Positions 50,475 through 59,820 of a stretch of DNA of 64,000 bases are shown in pieces. Positions within the stretch are counted from its first letter, which is position 1; every line of letters starts with the position of its first letter. Made by a program: the position numbers and the translations under genes. The DNA comes from an uncultured Pseudomonadales bacterium (GTDB taxonomy: Bacteria; Pseudomonadota; Gammaproteobacteria; Pseudomonadales; Azotimanducaceae): contig CAKZWF010000003.1 of the NCBI GenBank assembly GCA_937921865.1, positions 25,878 through 89,877 of the forward strand, read 5' to 3'. Under the pieces are notes generated by a model. It had not been told where the DNA came from. It saw nothing but the letters and a program-made list of their open reading frames with translations, and ran no database searches.

Positions 50475-51659
50475 TCAGAACAGAGACTCCTGGGGGTTGG
50501 GAACTGCGAACAGATCTGTGCGCAGCTCCGGCAGCCGAACTCCCTCAAGACCGTGGCGGCGCAGCGCTTTGGCAAAGCGGGTGCCAATCAGCTCTGCGAT
50601 AGGCCCGGAACCGACCATACGCTGCCCCCACTGCGCCTGATACAGCTTGCCTCCCCGAGCCGAGCGCAGCGCGTTCTCCACCCGCTCGGTTTTCAATGGA
50701 TAGTAGCGTTCCAGCCAGGAATGGAACATCGGCGCCACTTCCAGCGGGAGCCGGAGCAGGATATACGCAAGCGCTCCAGCACCTGCATCAACACAGGTTG
50801 AGACGATGTCTTCGAGTTCGGCATCATTGATGAAAGGAATCACCGGCGCCACCATCACCCCTGTGGGAATCCCGGCAGCCCGCAGCGTTCGAATCACTTT
50901 CAGACGCGCCGCCGGTCCGGCAGTTCTGGGTTCCAGGCGGGCCTTCAACGCGTTGTCGAGAGTGGTCACACTGATGTGAACGTTGACCAGACCCTGCTCG
51001 GCCAGAGCTTCCAGCAGATCCAGATCGCGAAGAATCAGCTGACTTTTGGTAACAATGCTGACCGGATGTCGATGGGCCAGCAGCACCTCCAGGATCTTTC
51101 GGGTAATGCGTTTGTCGCGCTCAGCAGGCTGGTAGGGATCCGTATTGGTGCCCATCGCAATGGTTCGGCAGGTATAGCGACGGCTGGCAAGTTCTGCCTC
51201 CAGATTCGCCTGGACCCGGGTTTTGTAGAAAATCTGGGTTTCGAAATCGAGCCCCGGAGAGAGATCCAGATAGGCATGCGTCGGCCGGGCAAAGCAATAC
51301 ACGCAACCGTGCTCACAGCCTTTATAGGCATTGATGGAACGATCGAAGCCGATATCCGGTGAGCGATTGCGGGTGATCAAACGAACAGTTCTATCAGGCA
51401 ACAGCTTGGTGGCGGGACCGGAGCGTGAAAACTCCTCCCCAGCAGCTGTGTCTTCTGCTGCGTCTAGCGCTGTGTCTAGCGCTGAGCCTTCTGCGCTGGC
51501 AGCCGCAAGACCAGCTGAGTGGGACGTCTCACCAGGGTGCCAGCCGTCATCCACAGGCACAGCAATTCGGGCGAGGTAACGCGACGGTGGGCTCAAGGTA
51601 GCTCCCCTGGTTTTATCCACCGACTTACCGGCTGCAGGGATGCTTATCTTGCTGGACAT
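50475..51659 (-). CDS. PA0069-family radical SAM protein (spore-photolyase-like)
   Basis: From ATG 51659, with AACAGGAGC in front, the protein is 394 residues. The radical SAM cluster motif is CEHGCVYC near residue 118, preceded by INAYKG and followed by ARPTHAYLDLSPGLDFETQI. The rest has the expected barrel: TDPYQPAERDKRITRKIL, VTKSQLILRD and a MVAPVIPFIND loop. This is the PA0069/Rv2578c-like group related to spore photoproduct lyase; its substrate is unknown. A near-consensus LexA box lies 39 bases upstream, so it is probably SOS-induced. I recall PA0069 being listed in the Pseudomonas LexA regulon. The TTG start at 51671 is less likely. Confidence 0.88.
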   Translation of the reverse strand: MSSKISIPAAGKSVDKTRGATLSPPSRYLARIAVPVDDGWHPGETSHSAGLAAASAEGSALDTALDAAEDTAAGEEFSRSGPATKLLPDRTVRLITRNRSPDIGFDRSINAYKGCEHGCVYCFARPTHAYLDLSPGLDFETQIFYKTRVQANLEAELASRRYTCRTIAMGTNTDPYQPAERDKRITRKILEVLLAHRHPVSIVTKSQLILRDLDLLEALAEQGLVNVHISVTTLDNALKARLEPRTAGPAARLKVIRTLRAAGIPTGVMVAPVIPFINDAELEDIVSTCVDAGAGALAYILLRLPLEVAPMFHSWLERYYPLKTERVENALRSARGGKLYQAQWGQRMVGSGPIAELIGTRFAKALRRHGLEGVRLPELRTDLFAVPNPQESLF

Positions 51660-51697
51660 GCTCCTGTTCAATCTCTTTTTGTCTCACGCGATCCGTA

Positions 51698-51717
51698 TAC
51701 TGTATGTATATACAGTA
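51698..51717 (-). promoter_or_regulatory. LexA (SOS) box upstream of radical SAM gene
   Basis: TACTGTATGTATATACAGTA is almost identical to the E. coli LexA consensus (TACTGT-N8-ACAGTA, with CTGT and ACAG fully kept). It is a near-perfect inverted repeat. It ends 39 bases before the ATG of the PA0069-type gene, where a repressor would cover the promoter. The only other neighbour is the 3' end of the upstream esterase, so the radical SAM gene is the clear target. Confidence 0.9.
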
Positions 51718-51736
51718 TTATTTCAAGCGCTGCGCG

Positions 51737-52843
51737 TCAGCCGTCTGTCAGACGCTCGCCAAACAGCCAACTCAATATCCGATCGTTTTCTTCCCGAGGG
51801 TAGGTATGGGAGAGGTCGGCCAGTTCCCGATACTCCACGGCAGCACCCGCTGCGCTGAGGCTGTCCCTGGCGGTGCGGGCCACATCAACCGGAAACATCC
51901 AATCCAGCGCCCCGTGGGTAAGATAAACCGGCAGGCCCTGCAGCCGCTCGGTTGTCGTGCCTTCCAGCAGCATAGGATGAAAACTGGCGCTGATCGGCGC
52001 CAGGTGGGTGAACGGTGAGTCTTCGGGCAATCCGCTCACATAGCTGTAGGTGCCACCATCAGACATTCCTGTGAGCAGTATCTTTTCGGGATCTATCGAC
52101 CATTGCCCAGTCACGAAGTCGACAATCCCCGCCAGATTCGCAGCATCGTGATCGGGGCCCATCAGCGACCAGGTGTCTCCAGTCGACGTTGCCGAGACCA
52201 GAATTACGCCACGGGTCCTGGCATCCCGCAGCCAGCTCCACAGGAAGCTGCGACCGTGACCGCTGCCTCCGTGCAGCGCGACCACCAGCGGCCAGGACTG
52301 ATCGGCTGTGTAATACTCAGGCACATAGACGGAGAAACCACCGCGCTGGGTCTTATCGTTACTGGCATGGACTATGCCTACGTCTTCGCGTCCCGGATCC
52401 TCGCTCGCCAGCCGAGCCAGGGTCTCGGCATCTTCCCGCCAGGGTGCGCTGATGAAGTAGCGGTTCACCGGCGGCAGCATGAAGGCTACCGGATACAGCG
52501 TTTCAATCGCCCGGGTGGCAAAACCCATCGCACGATAAGCGTCCATCGCAGGATTGCTCTGGGTGAGGCAGGCGGTCAGACCATCGAATGCCTGCATTGC
52601 CTCGGTGGCAGACTGTTGGATCTGGCCAGCAAATCCCAGCAGATTTTCTGGCCATGGCGCTGCTGCAAACGTCTCCAGACCTGCCGTCAGCGGCGCCTGC
52701 AGGTCCGCTATTGCAGCCACCACTTCGGCCATCTGCGGTGGGTGCAGATGCCGCCCGGCAAACGCCAGACCGTCCAGCGCCATCAGCAGCGGCGGCACCA
52801 GTGATGTGGTTGCCTCCAGCAGAACGTCGGTTTCATCAGCCAT
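51737..52843 (-). CDS. Alpha/beta hydrolase (phospholipase/carboxylesterase-like)
   Basis: From ATG 52843, with GAGGAGAGAGAGC upstream, the protein is 368 residues. The first 130 are helical and of unknown role. The hydrolase domain begins with FSVYVPEYYTADQSWPLVVALHGGSGHG near 165. The nucleophile elbow is LLTGMSDGGTYSY near 255 (GMSDGG), and the end has THGALDWMFPVDVART and DLSHTYPREEN for the Asp and His. It is probably a cytosolic esterase of the carboxylesterase/phospholipase type, with an extra N-terminal domain that could bind substrate. A 77-base gap with the LexA box separates it from the radical SAM gene downstream. Confidence 0.85.
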   Translation of the reverse strand: MADETDVLLEATTSLVPPLLMALDGLAFAGRHLHPPQMAEVVAAIADLQAPLTAGLETFAAAPWPENLLGFAGQIQQSATEAMQAFDGLTACLTQSNPAMDAYRAMGFATRAIETLYPVAFMLPPVNRYFISAPWREDAETLARLASEDPGREDVGIVHASNDKTQRGGFSVYVPEYYTADQSWPLVVALHGGSGHGRSFLWSWLRDARTRGVILVSATSTGDTWSLMGPDHDAANLAGIVDFVTGQWSIDPEKILLTGMSDGGTYSYVSGLPEDSPFTHLAPISASFHPMLLEGTTTERLQGLPVYLTHGALDWMFPVDVARTARDSLSAAGAAVEYRELADLSHTYPREENDRILSWLFGERLTDG

Positions 52844-52963
52844 GCTCTCTCTCCTCAATATCGCCTCGAACTCTGCCCATAATCAGTCGTTTCGATCCCG
52901 CGGCGTTCTGGCACAGGCAACGCAAACTGGCTAATCTGTTTTCGAAACTGCAAGGCACCAACC

Positions 52964-53821
52964 ATGAGCAAAGCTGACTTCGACCGCAGCGCCGAAGATG
53001 TGGGCAACATCCTGCAACTCGAACACGTCAACCTGACCGTACCGGACCAGGGCATCGCCGCTCTGTTTTATGTGACCGGGCTGGGTTTCACCCGGGATCC
53101 CTACATCGACTTCGGGACCCGCAACATGTGGGTCAATCTCGGCGCCCAGCAGTTTCACCTGCCGAAAGCAGACCCGCAGCTGTTTCGCGGTCACATCAGT
53201 GTCGTGGTTCCGGATCTGGATGATCTCAAAAAGCGCCTGGACTTCATAACCAAACCCATGGCCGGCAGCAAATTCGCCTGGACCGAACAGGCTGACCATC
53301 TGGCTCTGAGGTGTCCCTGGGGCAACGACATCCGCGCCTATGCACCAGGGCGCTTCAGCAGAATGCCGCTGGGCATGCCGGAAGTGACCGTTACAGTGCC
53401 CGCGGCAACCAGTGCCGGCATCTGTCGCTTCTACCAGCAGGTCATGCGCTGCCCGGCCAGCCACAGCGGCGGTATTACCCGGGTAAAAGTTGGTTATAAC
53501 CAGGAACTGGTGTTCGCAGAAGGCGATCAGGTCAGTGGCTATGATGGCCATCACATCGCCGTCTACGTTGCCGACTTTTCTGGACCCCACAGCTGGTTGC
53601 AGGAACGTCAGCTGATCAGCGAAGAATCGGATCAACATCAGTACCGTTTTGTGTCCATTGTTGATCCGGACAGCGGTGAGGTACTGACCGAACTCGAACA
53701 TGAGGTTCGCTCGATGAGCCACGCGATGGCTAACCGCCCCCTGGTGAACCGAAACCCGGCCGTGAACTTCTTCACCTATCAGAAAGGCAACGAAATCTTC
53801 ACCCCAGGTGAGCGAGTATGA
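52964..53821 (+). CDS. Two-domain VOC metalloprotein, first gene of a MoxR/VWA unit
   Basis: The 285-residue protein has two vicinal-oxygen-chelate domains. The first contains [24 protein letters not shown], then QFHLPKADP and [10 protein letters not shown]. The second has [35 protein letters not shown] and [10 protein letters not shown], giving candidate His and Glu metal ligands. The VOC fold includes glyoxalases and extradiol dioxygenases; the reaction here is unknown. The MoxR gene start overlaps its stop by 4 bases (ATGA), and a VWA gene follows likewise, so the three are translationally coupled. It could be the metalloenzyme client of that chaperone pair. Confidence 0.85.
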   Translation: MSKADFDRSAEDVGNILQLEHVNLTVPDQGIAALFYVTGLGFTRDPYIDFGTRNMWVNLGAQQFHLPKADPQLFRGHISVVVPDLDDLKKRLDFITKPMAGSKFAWTEQADHLALRCPWGNDIRAYAPGRFSRMPLGMPEVTVTVPAATSAGICRFYQQVMRCPASHSGGITRVKVGYNQELVFAEGDQVSGYDGHHIAVYVADFSGPHSWLQERQLISEESDQHQYRFVSIVDPDSGEVLTELEHEVRSMSHAMANRPLVNRNPAVNFFTYQKGNEIFTPGERV

Positions 53822-54651
53822 GTGAAGCAATCAAAGAGGCGACCATGGCTGACGAACCCTACTATCTGCCGCTGGCGGACGAAGTCGCTATCTTTCAGGC
53901 CGCCTATGACGCCCGGCTGCCGATTCTGCTGAAGGGTCCAACCGGATGCGGTAAAACCCGCTTTGTCGAGCATATGGCCTGGCGCTTATACCAGCAGCAG
54001 CGCCAGAGCACACTGGAGACACCACTGGTCACTATATCCTGCCATGAGGATCTGACTGCTACTGACCTCGTGGGGCGTTACCTGCTGCGTGGTGACGAAA
54101 CTGTCTGGCAGGATGGCCCGCTGACCAGCGCAGTGCGCTCAGGCGCCATCTGTTATCTGGACGAGGTAGTCGAGGCACGCAAAGACACCACCGTACTGAT
54201 TCACTCGCTCACCGATCATCGACGCATACTGCCAATCGACAAAACCGGCGAACTGGTCAGCGCCCACGATGACTTTCTGCTGGTGATCTCATACAACCCG
54301 GGCTATCAGAGCGTGCTCAAGGATCTGAAACCCAGCACGCGGCAGCGCTTTGTCAGCCTGGAATTCGACTACCCGGCTGAAGAGCAGGAGTCGACCATCA
54401 TTGCCCATGAGACAGGTATCGATGACCAGCTGGCGCATCGACTGGCTTTGATTGGCGCCAAAGTCCGCAACCTCAAAGAACATGGCTTCGAAGAAGGTGT
54501 GAGCACCCGCTTGCTGATCTACACCGGCAGCCTGGTGGATAAAGGCGTTGATCCGCGTCGAGCAGCAGATATTGCCATCGTCAACGCCGTATCGGACGAT
54601 CCAACCGTGCAGCAGGCCATAGCTGATATCGTCGACGTCGTCTTGCCGTGA
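53818..54651 (+). CDS. MoxR-type AAA ATPase (CbbQ/NorQ-like)
   Basis: The 277-residue AAA protein has Walker A GPTGCGKT near residue 41, Walker B-like [10 protein letters not shown] near 115, the sensor [13 protein letters not shown] near 158, and the arginine finger region in [14 protein letters not shown]. The family activates metalloenzymes (CbbQ with Rubisco, NorQ with nitric-oxide reductase) together with a VWA partner, which here is the next gene. The first ATG at 53818 overlaps the VOC stop; an alternative ATG at 53848 with GAGGCGACC would shorten it by ten residues. GTG of the next gene overlaps its TGA. Confidence 0.9.
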   Translation: MSEAIKEATMADEPYYLPLADEVAIFQAAYDARLPILLKGPTGCGKTRFVEHMAWRLYQQQRQSTLETPLVTISCHEDLTATDLVGRYLLRGDETVWQDGPLTSAVRSGAICYLDEVVEARKDTTVLIHSLTDHRRILPIDKTGELVSAHDDFLLVISYNPGYQSVLKDLKPSTRQRFVSLEFDYPAEEQESTIIAHETGIDDQLAHRLALIGAKVRNLKEHGFEEGVSTRLLIYTGSLVDKGVDPRRAADIAIVNAVSDDPTVQQAIADIVDVVLP

Positions 54652-56654
54652 TTCAACTCGTCGATTCAGAGGACACGCTGACGCTGTTCACTGAAGGTAT
54701 CGCCGGGCGCTACTTTCACATCAAAGCGACCGCAGAGTTCAACCCTGCGCGGCTGGAAATAGACGAACACAGCGGATCGGCAACCCAGGACACAATCTAC
54801 CTGCCGGAGCAGATCGAATACCCTGACAGCGCTGGCTATCGTGTGCTGGCGATGGAGCAGCTCGGCTATCGGGAATTCGGCAGCTATCAGTTCCGCATCG
54901 ATGTTGCCCTGCAGCGCATACCCGGACTTGCTCAGCTGACCCCTGCACAGCAGAGCACCCGGGAAAGCGACCTCGCTACTTATTATCGACACGTACAACA
55001 TCCGGGTCTGCTGAAACAGTTGCACGCCAGCTGCGAAAAATACCGTGTTCTGGCTTGTTTGAAGCAGCGCTACCCGGGTTTCCAACGCCACCAGCAAGCA
55101 TTTGCCAGATACCGCCACCGCCAACTCTCTTCACAGGTCAATGATCCGCTGAACAACCTGTTGCTGACTCTCGACGCTTTTACTGACGGCATTGTTGACG
55201 ACATCATGCTGGAGCCCGAACTGCTCGAGTTGTTCCAGGTCGCGAGCAGTCTGATCACCGAGCACTGCAATCTCAACGCCGATGTCTACGACGCTGCTGC
55301 AGCGGCGTTCGCGATCTATCAGCTCATCGCACCACACATTCGCCTGCTCGACGCTTCAGAAGAAATGGCAACTGCCGATGTCAGCGTCGACGACTGGATG
55401 CAACGCGAGGATCGACTCGAGGACTGGAAAGAAGCCCTTGCAGACATTGACAGCCGCATACAGATCGAATTCGCGCCCGGCACAGAACTGGAGGCGGATA
55501 CTACCGATGGACTCAGTGAAGGAGACTTACGTCAAGAGGATGTAGATCTCAGAGTACTGAAAAACGAGCGGGACAATCTGTCCCGCAAACTGGAGATGGA
55601 AAAGTCGGCGATCAGAGATGCGCTGGGCTCAGCGAGACCGGCAGCACGCAGCTATCGCTACGACGAGTGGGACTACACGCGTCGCAGTTACCTGCGCCAC
55701 TGGTGTCGGCTGTTTGAAGAACCGCTGGCAGGAAACCCCGACAGCAGCGATCTACAGGCATTGAAACAAGTAATCAAACGCCATGCGCCCGGAGTCCTGA
55801 AGCGATTTGAACAGATCAAACCGCTGGGCTTCCAGCGGGTCTCCCGAGTGGCCGACGGTGATGAAATTGATCTGAATGCCCTGATCCAGGCCCGACAGGA
55901 TGTCCGCGCAGGCAAAACCCCGGATGAAAGAGTCTACAGCCGCAAAGAACGCGTACATCGCGATGTCTGCGCGGTATTCCTGGTGGATCTTTCCGCCTCT
56001 ACCGACGATCCCATTGAGCCGCCGGAGCCCGTTATCCATGAGCCGCAGGGGGACGAACTGTTCAATATGCGCGATCCCTACAACGATGATATGGACCTGG
56101 GCGCAGACAGTGATGAGCCGGTTCGCAGAATCATCGATCTGCAGCGGGAATCCATGGTGGTGATGGCGACTGCGCTTGAACACCTTGGCGACAGCTACGG
56201 GATTTACGGTTTTTCCGGCTACGGCCGGGACTGTGTAGAGTTTTTTGTCGCCAAAGAACCCGATCAGGCGTTTACCCCGGCAACCCTCTCAGCCATCGCC
56301 GGTATGACACCAAAACGGTCCACGCGCATGGGTCCGGCCATTCGCCACGCAACCAGTAAGCTGACCGGTTCGGGTCATGCAATGAAACTGTTGATCATTC
56401 TCAGCGATGGTTTCCCACAGGACTGCGACTACGGACCGGAACGCGGTGACCACCACTACGGGCTGATGGATACCGCCAAATCTCTGGAAGAAGCGCACAA
56501 CAAAGGGGTCGAAACCTTCTGTGTCACCGTCGATAAATCCGGCCATGACTATCTGAAAGAGATGTGTCCGGATTCGCGCTATCTGATTATTGATGAGATC
56601 GAAGATCTGCCGGAGGCACTGTCTAAGGTTTATCAGACGCTGGCGGGGCGTTAG
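54648..56654 (+). CDS. VWA-domain protein (NorD/CbbO-like)
   Basis: The 668-residue protein is helical and charged in its first 400 residues, with a cluster of acidic residues around 290. A C-terminal von Willebrand A domain follows. The MIDAS motif reads [11 protein letters not shown] near residue 443 (DxSxS), with Thr in TPKRSTRMG near 562 and Asp in ILSDGFPQD near 584, so metal binding looks intact. This layout matches NorD/CbbO proteins that work with MoxR ATPases. GTG 54648 overlaps the MoxR stop. No Rubisco or nitric-oxide reductase gene is near, so the client is unknown and the co-encoded VOC protein is the obvious candidate. Confidence 0.9.
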   Translation: MIQLVDSEDTLTLFTEGIAGRYFHIKATAEFNPARLEIDEHSGSATQDTIYLPEQIEYPDSAGYRVLAMEQLGYREFGSYQFRIDVALQRIPGLAQLTPAQQSTRESDLATYYRHVQHPGLLKQLHASCEKYRVLACLKQRYPGFQRHQQAFARYRHRQLSSQVNDPLNNLLLTLDAFTDGIVDDIMLEPELLELFQVASSLITEHCNLNADVYDAAAAAFAIYQLIAPHIRLLDASEEMATADVSVDDWMQREDRLEDWKEALADIDSRIQIEFAPGTELEADTTDGLSEGDLRQEDVDLRVLKNERDNLSRKLEMEKSAIRDALGSARPAARSYRYDEWDYTRRSYLRHWCRLFEEPLAGNPDSSDLQALKQVIKRHAPGVLKRFEQIKPLGFQRVSRVADGDEIDLNALIQARQDVRAGKTPDERVYSRKERVHRDVCAVFLVDLSASTDDPIEPPEPVIHEPQGDELFNMRDPYNDDMDLGADSDEPVRRIIDLQRESMVVMATALEHLGDSYGIYGFSGYGRDCVEFFVAKEPDQAFTPATLSAIAGMTPKRSTRMGPAIRHATSKLTGSGHAMKLLIILSDGFPQDCDYGPERGDHHYGLMDTAKSLEEAHNKGVETFCVTVDKSGHDYLKEMCPDSRYLIIDEIEDLPEALSKVYQTLAGR

Positions 56655-56691
56655 GCGTACCAGGACTGGATTAAAACGGGGCTCTTCGGCA

Positions 56692-56829
56692 GAAAGGGTC
56701 CGGGGGGGTAGTTTTCCTACCCTCGCTCGGGTCGTCCCGACTGCCCTAGCTTACCGATCAGCCCCTGCGGGTCTGATCGGCGCGGTCAGCTTCGCTACTC
56801 GGTCCGGAAAACTACCCCCGGGCCCTTTC
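56692..56829. repeat. Structured inverted-repeat element between convergent genes
   Basis: A 138-bp element is bounded by a near-perfect inverted repeat of about 25 bp: the left arm GAAAGGGTCCGGGGGG continues to TAGTTTTCC, and the right arm has GGAAAACTACCCCCGGGCC then CTTTC. Two smaller hairpins lie inside: TCGGG/CCCGA (56727-56740) and CCGATCAG/CTGATCGG (56754-56780). It has no coding capacity and lies 37 bp after the VWA stop and 45 bp before the Bax-inhibitor stop. It resembles a MITE or a dispersed intergenic palindromic element, and could also end transcripts from both sides. Confidence 0.75.
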
Positions 56830-56873
56830 AGCTTGAGGCCATACAGTGCTTCGCTGCTAGCTGTCGTCGCTTG

Positions 56874-57545
56874 CTAGTCTTCGCCCATTCCGAACAACAG
56901 CAGCAGCCAGCTGAACATGTTGTAGATCGACATATAGAGGGTTGTGGTTGCGAGGATGTAGTTGGTTTCGCCGCCATGAATGATGGCGCTGGTCTGCCAG
57001 AGGATCAGACCGCTCATCAGCAGCACTACAGCAGCGCCAATGGCGCCCATGAAAGCGCTTAAGTCCATAAACCAGCTGAGCATGACCACAGCGAAGACCA
57101 CCAGAATACCGACGGTCAGAAAACTGGTCATGAAACTGAAGTCTTTACGGGTGATCAGCGCGACCGCAGACAGACCTATAAAGGCCGCCGCAGTGGACGC
57201 CAGGGCCATCGTAACTACGTCAGCACCGTTGGGCATCTGCAGATAGAGATTCAGAATCGGACCCATGGTGTAGCCGAGGAAGCCGGTAAAAGCGAAAACC
57301 CAGAACAGGCCCCAGGCGCTGTTGGCGGTTTTATTGATCGCGATCAGCAGCACAATCCAGCCGCCCAGCGTGAGCAGCAGACCCGGATGAGGCAGATTGA
57401 GCGACAGGGATATGCCTGCGGTCACTGCACTGAACGCCAGGGTCATGCCCAGCAACAGGTAGGTATTTCGCAGTACGCGGTTAACTTCGATAGCCGACCC
57501 GGCAGCTGCACCGGTTCGAACTGCTGATATAGGTTGTTCAGCCAT
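56874..57545 (-). CDS. Bax inhibitor-1/YccA-family membrane protein
   Basis: From ATG 57545, preceded by TTGGAGGAAACAGCC, the protein is 223 residues. It has seven membrane helices and the BI-1 pattern VLRNTYLLLGMTLAFSAVTAGIS near residue 20, then TGFLGYTMGPILNLYL near 85 and the C-terminal ILATTTLYMSIYNMFSWLLLLFG. YccA-type proteins modulate FtsH proteolysis or ion handling in the inner membrane. The N-terminal TTG used in the ORF track is rejected because the ribosome-binding site is just before the ATG. It stands alone with its own leader. Confidence 0.92.
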   Translation of the reverse strand: MAEQPISAVRTGAAAGSAIEVNRVLRNTYLLLGMTLAFSAVTAGISLSLNLPHPGLLLTLGGWIVLLIAINKTANSAWGLFWVFAFTGFLGYTMGPILNLYLQMPNGADVVTMALASTAAAFIGLSAVALITRKDFSFMTSFLTVGILVVFAVVMLSWFMDLSAFMGAIGAAVVLLMSGLILWQTSAIIHGGETNYILATTTLYMSIYNMFSWLLLLFGMGED

Positions 57546-57713
57546 GGCTGTTTCCTCCAAAATTCCCGTCAGCGGGGTCAGAATGCGCCCCGCTTATCTG
57601 CAATGATGTATAGGCGCTTGCGGAGTTAATATCAAGAGAACTTATTCCAGACTTTATGCGACTGAGATGTAAGTACCATCACCTCGAAGAATCCAAACCG
57701 AACGGAGATCACT

Positions 57714-58064
57714 ATGAATAAAGGACTCAAAGTCTGCCTCGGCGCGGTGCTGTGCGTCGCTCTGGCTGGCTGTTGGAATGGTGAGAATGTCCACGTCAAC
57801 ATGGGCACAGTGTCGATTGGCCAGCAGCTATTGGATCTCAAAGCCGCAGCGAATGCCGGCGCAATGAGTCAGGAGGAGTATCAGCTGACCCGTGAGAAGA
57901 TCCTGTCTCTGGTGCACGGCTGTGGTGATTCCTCAGCAGCAAGCGAAGATGAGGCGGTCGAACGAGATGAGGATCAGGCAGCGTTATCCGGTCACCGCTC
58001 CCCCGGCGCAAGCATTCTGCGATGGCAACGAGGAACTCGGGACCCTGCAGCGAAGACAGTTTAA
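57714..58064 (+). CDS. Small lipoprotein with SHOCT-like segment
   Basis: The 116-residue protein has a lipoprotein signal ending in LCVALAGC. A segment IGQQLLDLKAAANAGAMSQEEYQLTREKILSLV follows and resembles the SHOCT motif (short C-terminal, oligomerisation). The rest is a hydrophilic tail with a basic end. It should be anchored to a membrane by its lipidated Cys. ATG 57714 follows CGGAGATCACT. The upstream 170 bases are AT-rich and probably contain its promoter. Its function is unknown; no partner gene is adjacent. Confidence 0.75.
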   Translation: MNKGLKVCLGAVLCVALAGCWNGENVHVNMGTVSIGQQLLDLKAAANAGAMSQEEYQLTREKILSLVHGCGDSSAASEDEAVERDEDQAALSGHRSPGASILRWQRGTRDPAAKTV

Positions 58065-58129
58065 TCAGCGCGGTTGCAGATAGCGGTAGGTTGGCGTTGA
58101 GCTTGCCAGGATAGTTCATGGACGTGCGT

Positions 58130-59635
58130 TCACAGCAGGATAAGGTAGCCGATCAGCAGATAAGCAACTGAAGCGATGGTTGCGGCAATCAGCGCCAGCG
58201 GCAGCTGAGTGTAAACATGATCCATCAGGTCAGCCCCACAGGCTAAAGATGCAAGTATGGTGGTATCGGAGATCGGCGAACACTGATCTCCGAAAGTTGC
58301 CCCACCCATCACTGCGCCGAAGCACAGCAGAAAGAAAGTTGGATCAGCGGAAACCGCCAGCGCCAGTGGCAGCGCGACCGGATATACCACCGCATATGTC
58401 CCCCACGACGAGCCTATTGAAAACGCAATCAGCATGCACACGGCGGTCAGCATCGCGGGCAGCACAAAGGGCACTGCTCTCATCGAATCGGCAACCAGAT
58501 CGATCACAAATACCGATGTTCCCAGCTTTTCGGATACCAGCCCAAGGGTCACTGCCAGCCCCAGCACAATGGCACCAACGGTCACCCCTTTAACGCCGCT
58601 GACAAACGCCTCGAAAGCCGTTGTCACGCTCATCCCTTTTATAACGCTGACCAGCACAGCAGCCACCACCGCCAGACCAAATCCTTCAAACACCATTGGC
58701 GAGCCACCGGCCAGCCATGGGACCAGACAGAAGCCCAGCAAAGTCAGAATCGGCGCCAGAAAATCGATCATTCCCGGGGTGTAATCCGGATCAACGTGCG
58801 ACTCTGTCAGATCTTTTGAGGCCATGGGTTCCGCATCCGGAGCATCGAGTTCCCCCGTTGCCCGCACCCGCGCGACCGCCTTGGACATTGGCGTTCCCAG
58901 CAGTGGCAGGCGATCGAAAGCAAACAGCAGGGTCATCGTCACCGCGATCAGGGCATAAAAATTGAACGGAATGGCCTGAAAAAATAATGCCAGCGCATCT
59001 TCCTGACTGGTGATGACACTCGACAGGCTGTCGATGGTGATCAACCCGGCAACGTAGATTGGCCAGACGTTAAACGGAATCAGGGTAGCAACCGGCGATG
59101 CTGTGGAATCGACCATATAGGACAGTTCCTCATGGGCTACGGCATGTTTGTCAGCAACGGGTTTAACCGTGGTGCCGACCAGCACCGTCGAGATTGTGCC
59201 GCCCTGATGGAAAATCAGCCCGAGGATCCAGGTGAACAGTTTGGCGCTGGTCCTGGAGTTCACGAACCGTCGAGCGATGGTTTCGGCAAAATAACGAGCG
59301 CCGCCATTTCGATTCCACAAACCCAGCAGGCCACCGAGCGCCCACAGGTACACCAACAGTATTTCAGCGTAATTCTCGGTGCCGAGGGCCGGGACTAAGA
59401 ACGCGGTGATAATGTTGACCTGCCCTGTTACCAGACCGCCAACAAAGACGCCAACAAACAGAGCCAGGATGACATGCCGGGTCACAAAACAGATCGCAAT
59501 GGTCATAATGGCCGGCAACAGAGACCAGACGCCGTAGTGACCGCTTACCTGTTCAGGACGGAACAGCCAGACCAGCAGCAGACTGCCTGTAAGCAGTCCA
59601 ATGGCTCCAATCTGGCGACGGTCAATACCCGCCAT
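58130..59635 (-). CDS. Na+/H+ antiporter, NhaC family
   Basis: From ATG 59635, with ACTGGAGAATTC upstream, the protein is 501 residues and has about 12 membrane helices. The NhaC-type core is seen in IFHQGGTISTVLVGTTVKPVADK near residue 145, SYMVDSTASPVATLIPFNVWP near 175 and a late segment SIGSSWGTYAVVYPVALPLALAV, then FGDQCSPISDTTILASLACG near 440. These fit NhaC/ArcB-type exchangers of Na+ or amino acids, and Na+/H+ is most likely. The longer ORF-track start reads into the upstream region with no ribosome-binding site. The divergent gap to the DUF4124 gene is 185 bp. Confidence 0.9.
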   Translation of the reverse strand: MAGIDRRQIGAIGLLTGSLLLVWLFRPEQVSGHYGVWSLLPAIMTIAICFVTRHVILALFVGVFVGGLVTGQVNIITAFLVPALGTENYAEILLVYLWALGGLLGLWNRNGGARYFAETIARRFVNSRTSAKLFTWILGLIFHQGGTISTVLVGTTVKPVADKHAVAHEELSYMVDSTASPVATLIPFNVWPIYVAGLITIDSLSSVITSQEDALALFFQAIPFNFYALIAVTMTLLFAFDRLPLLGTPMSKAVARVRATGELDAPDAEPMASKDLTESHVDPDYTPGMIDFLAPILTLLGFCLVPWLAGGSPMVFEGFGLAVVAAVLVSVIKGMSVTTAFEAFVSGVKGVTVGAIVLGLAVTLGLVSEKLGTSVFVIDLVADSMRAVPFVLPAMLTAVCMLIAFSIGSSWGTYAVVYPVALPLALAVSADPTFFLLCFGAVMGGATFGDQCSPISDTTILASLACGADLMDHVYTQLPLALIAATIASVAYLLIGYLILL

Positions 59636-59820
59636 GAATTCTCCAGTTGAAAGGTTTCTGACAAGCAGATTCGGACAATTCGTGCAGCACTCGCCCGCCT
59701 GCCGCATCAGGTGAGGGGTATCCTACAGGTTGAATACACAGACACAAACGGTTCACAATCCGTTTCATTCAGTTGCAGCCAATGTGGCTAAATAGTTCTT
59801 TGCTTTCTCAAGGGCAGACC

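Noticed and set aside
53818-56654. CbbQO Rubisco-activase or NorQD identity
   Set aside because: The domains match, but no Rubisco or nitric-oxide reductase gene is nearby, so a specific name is not supported.
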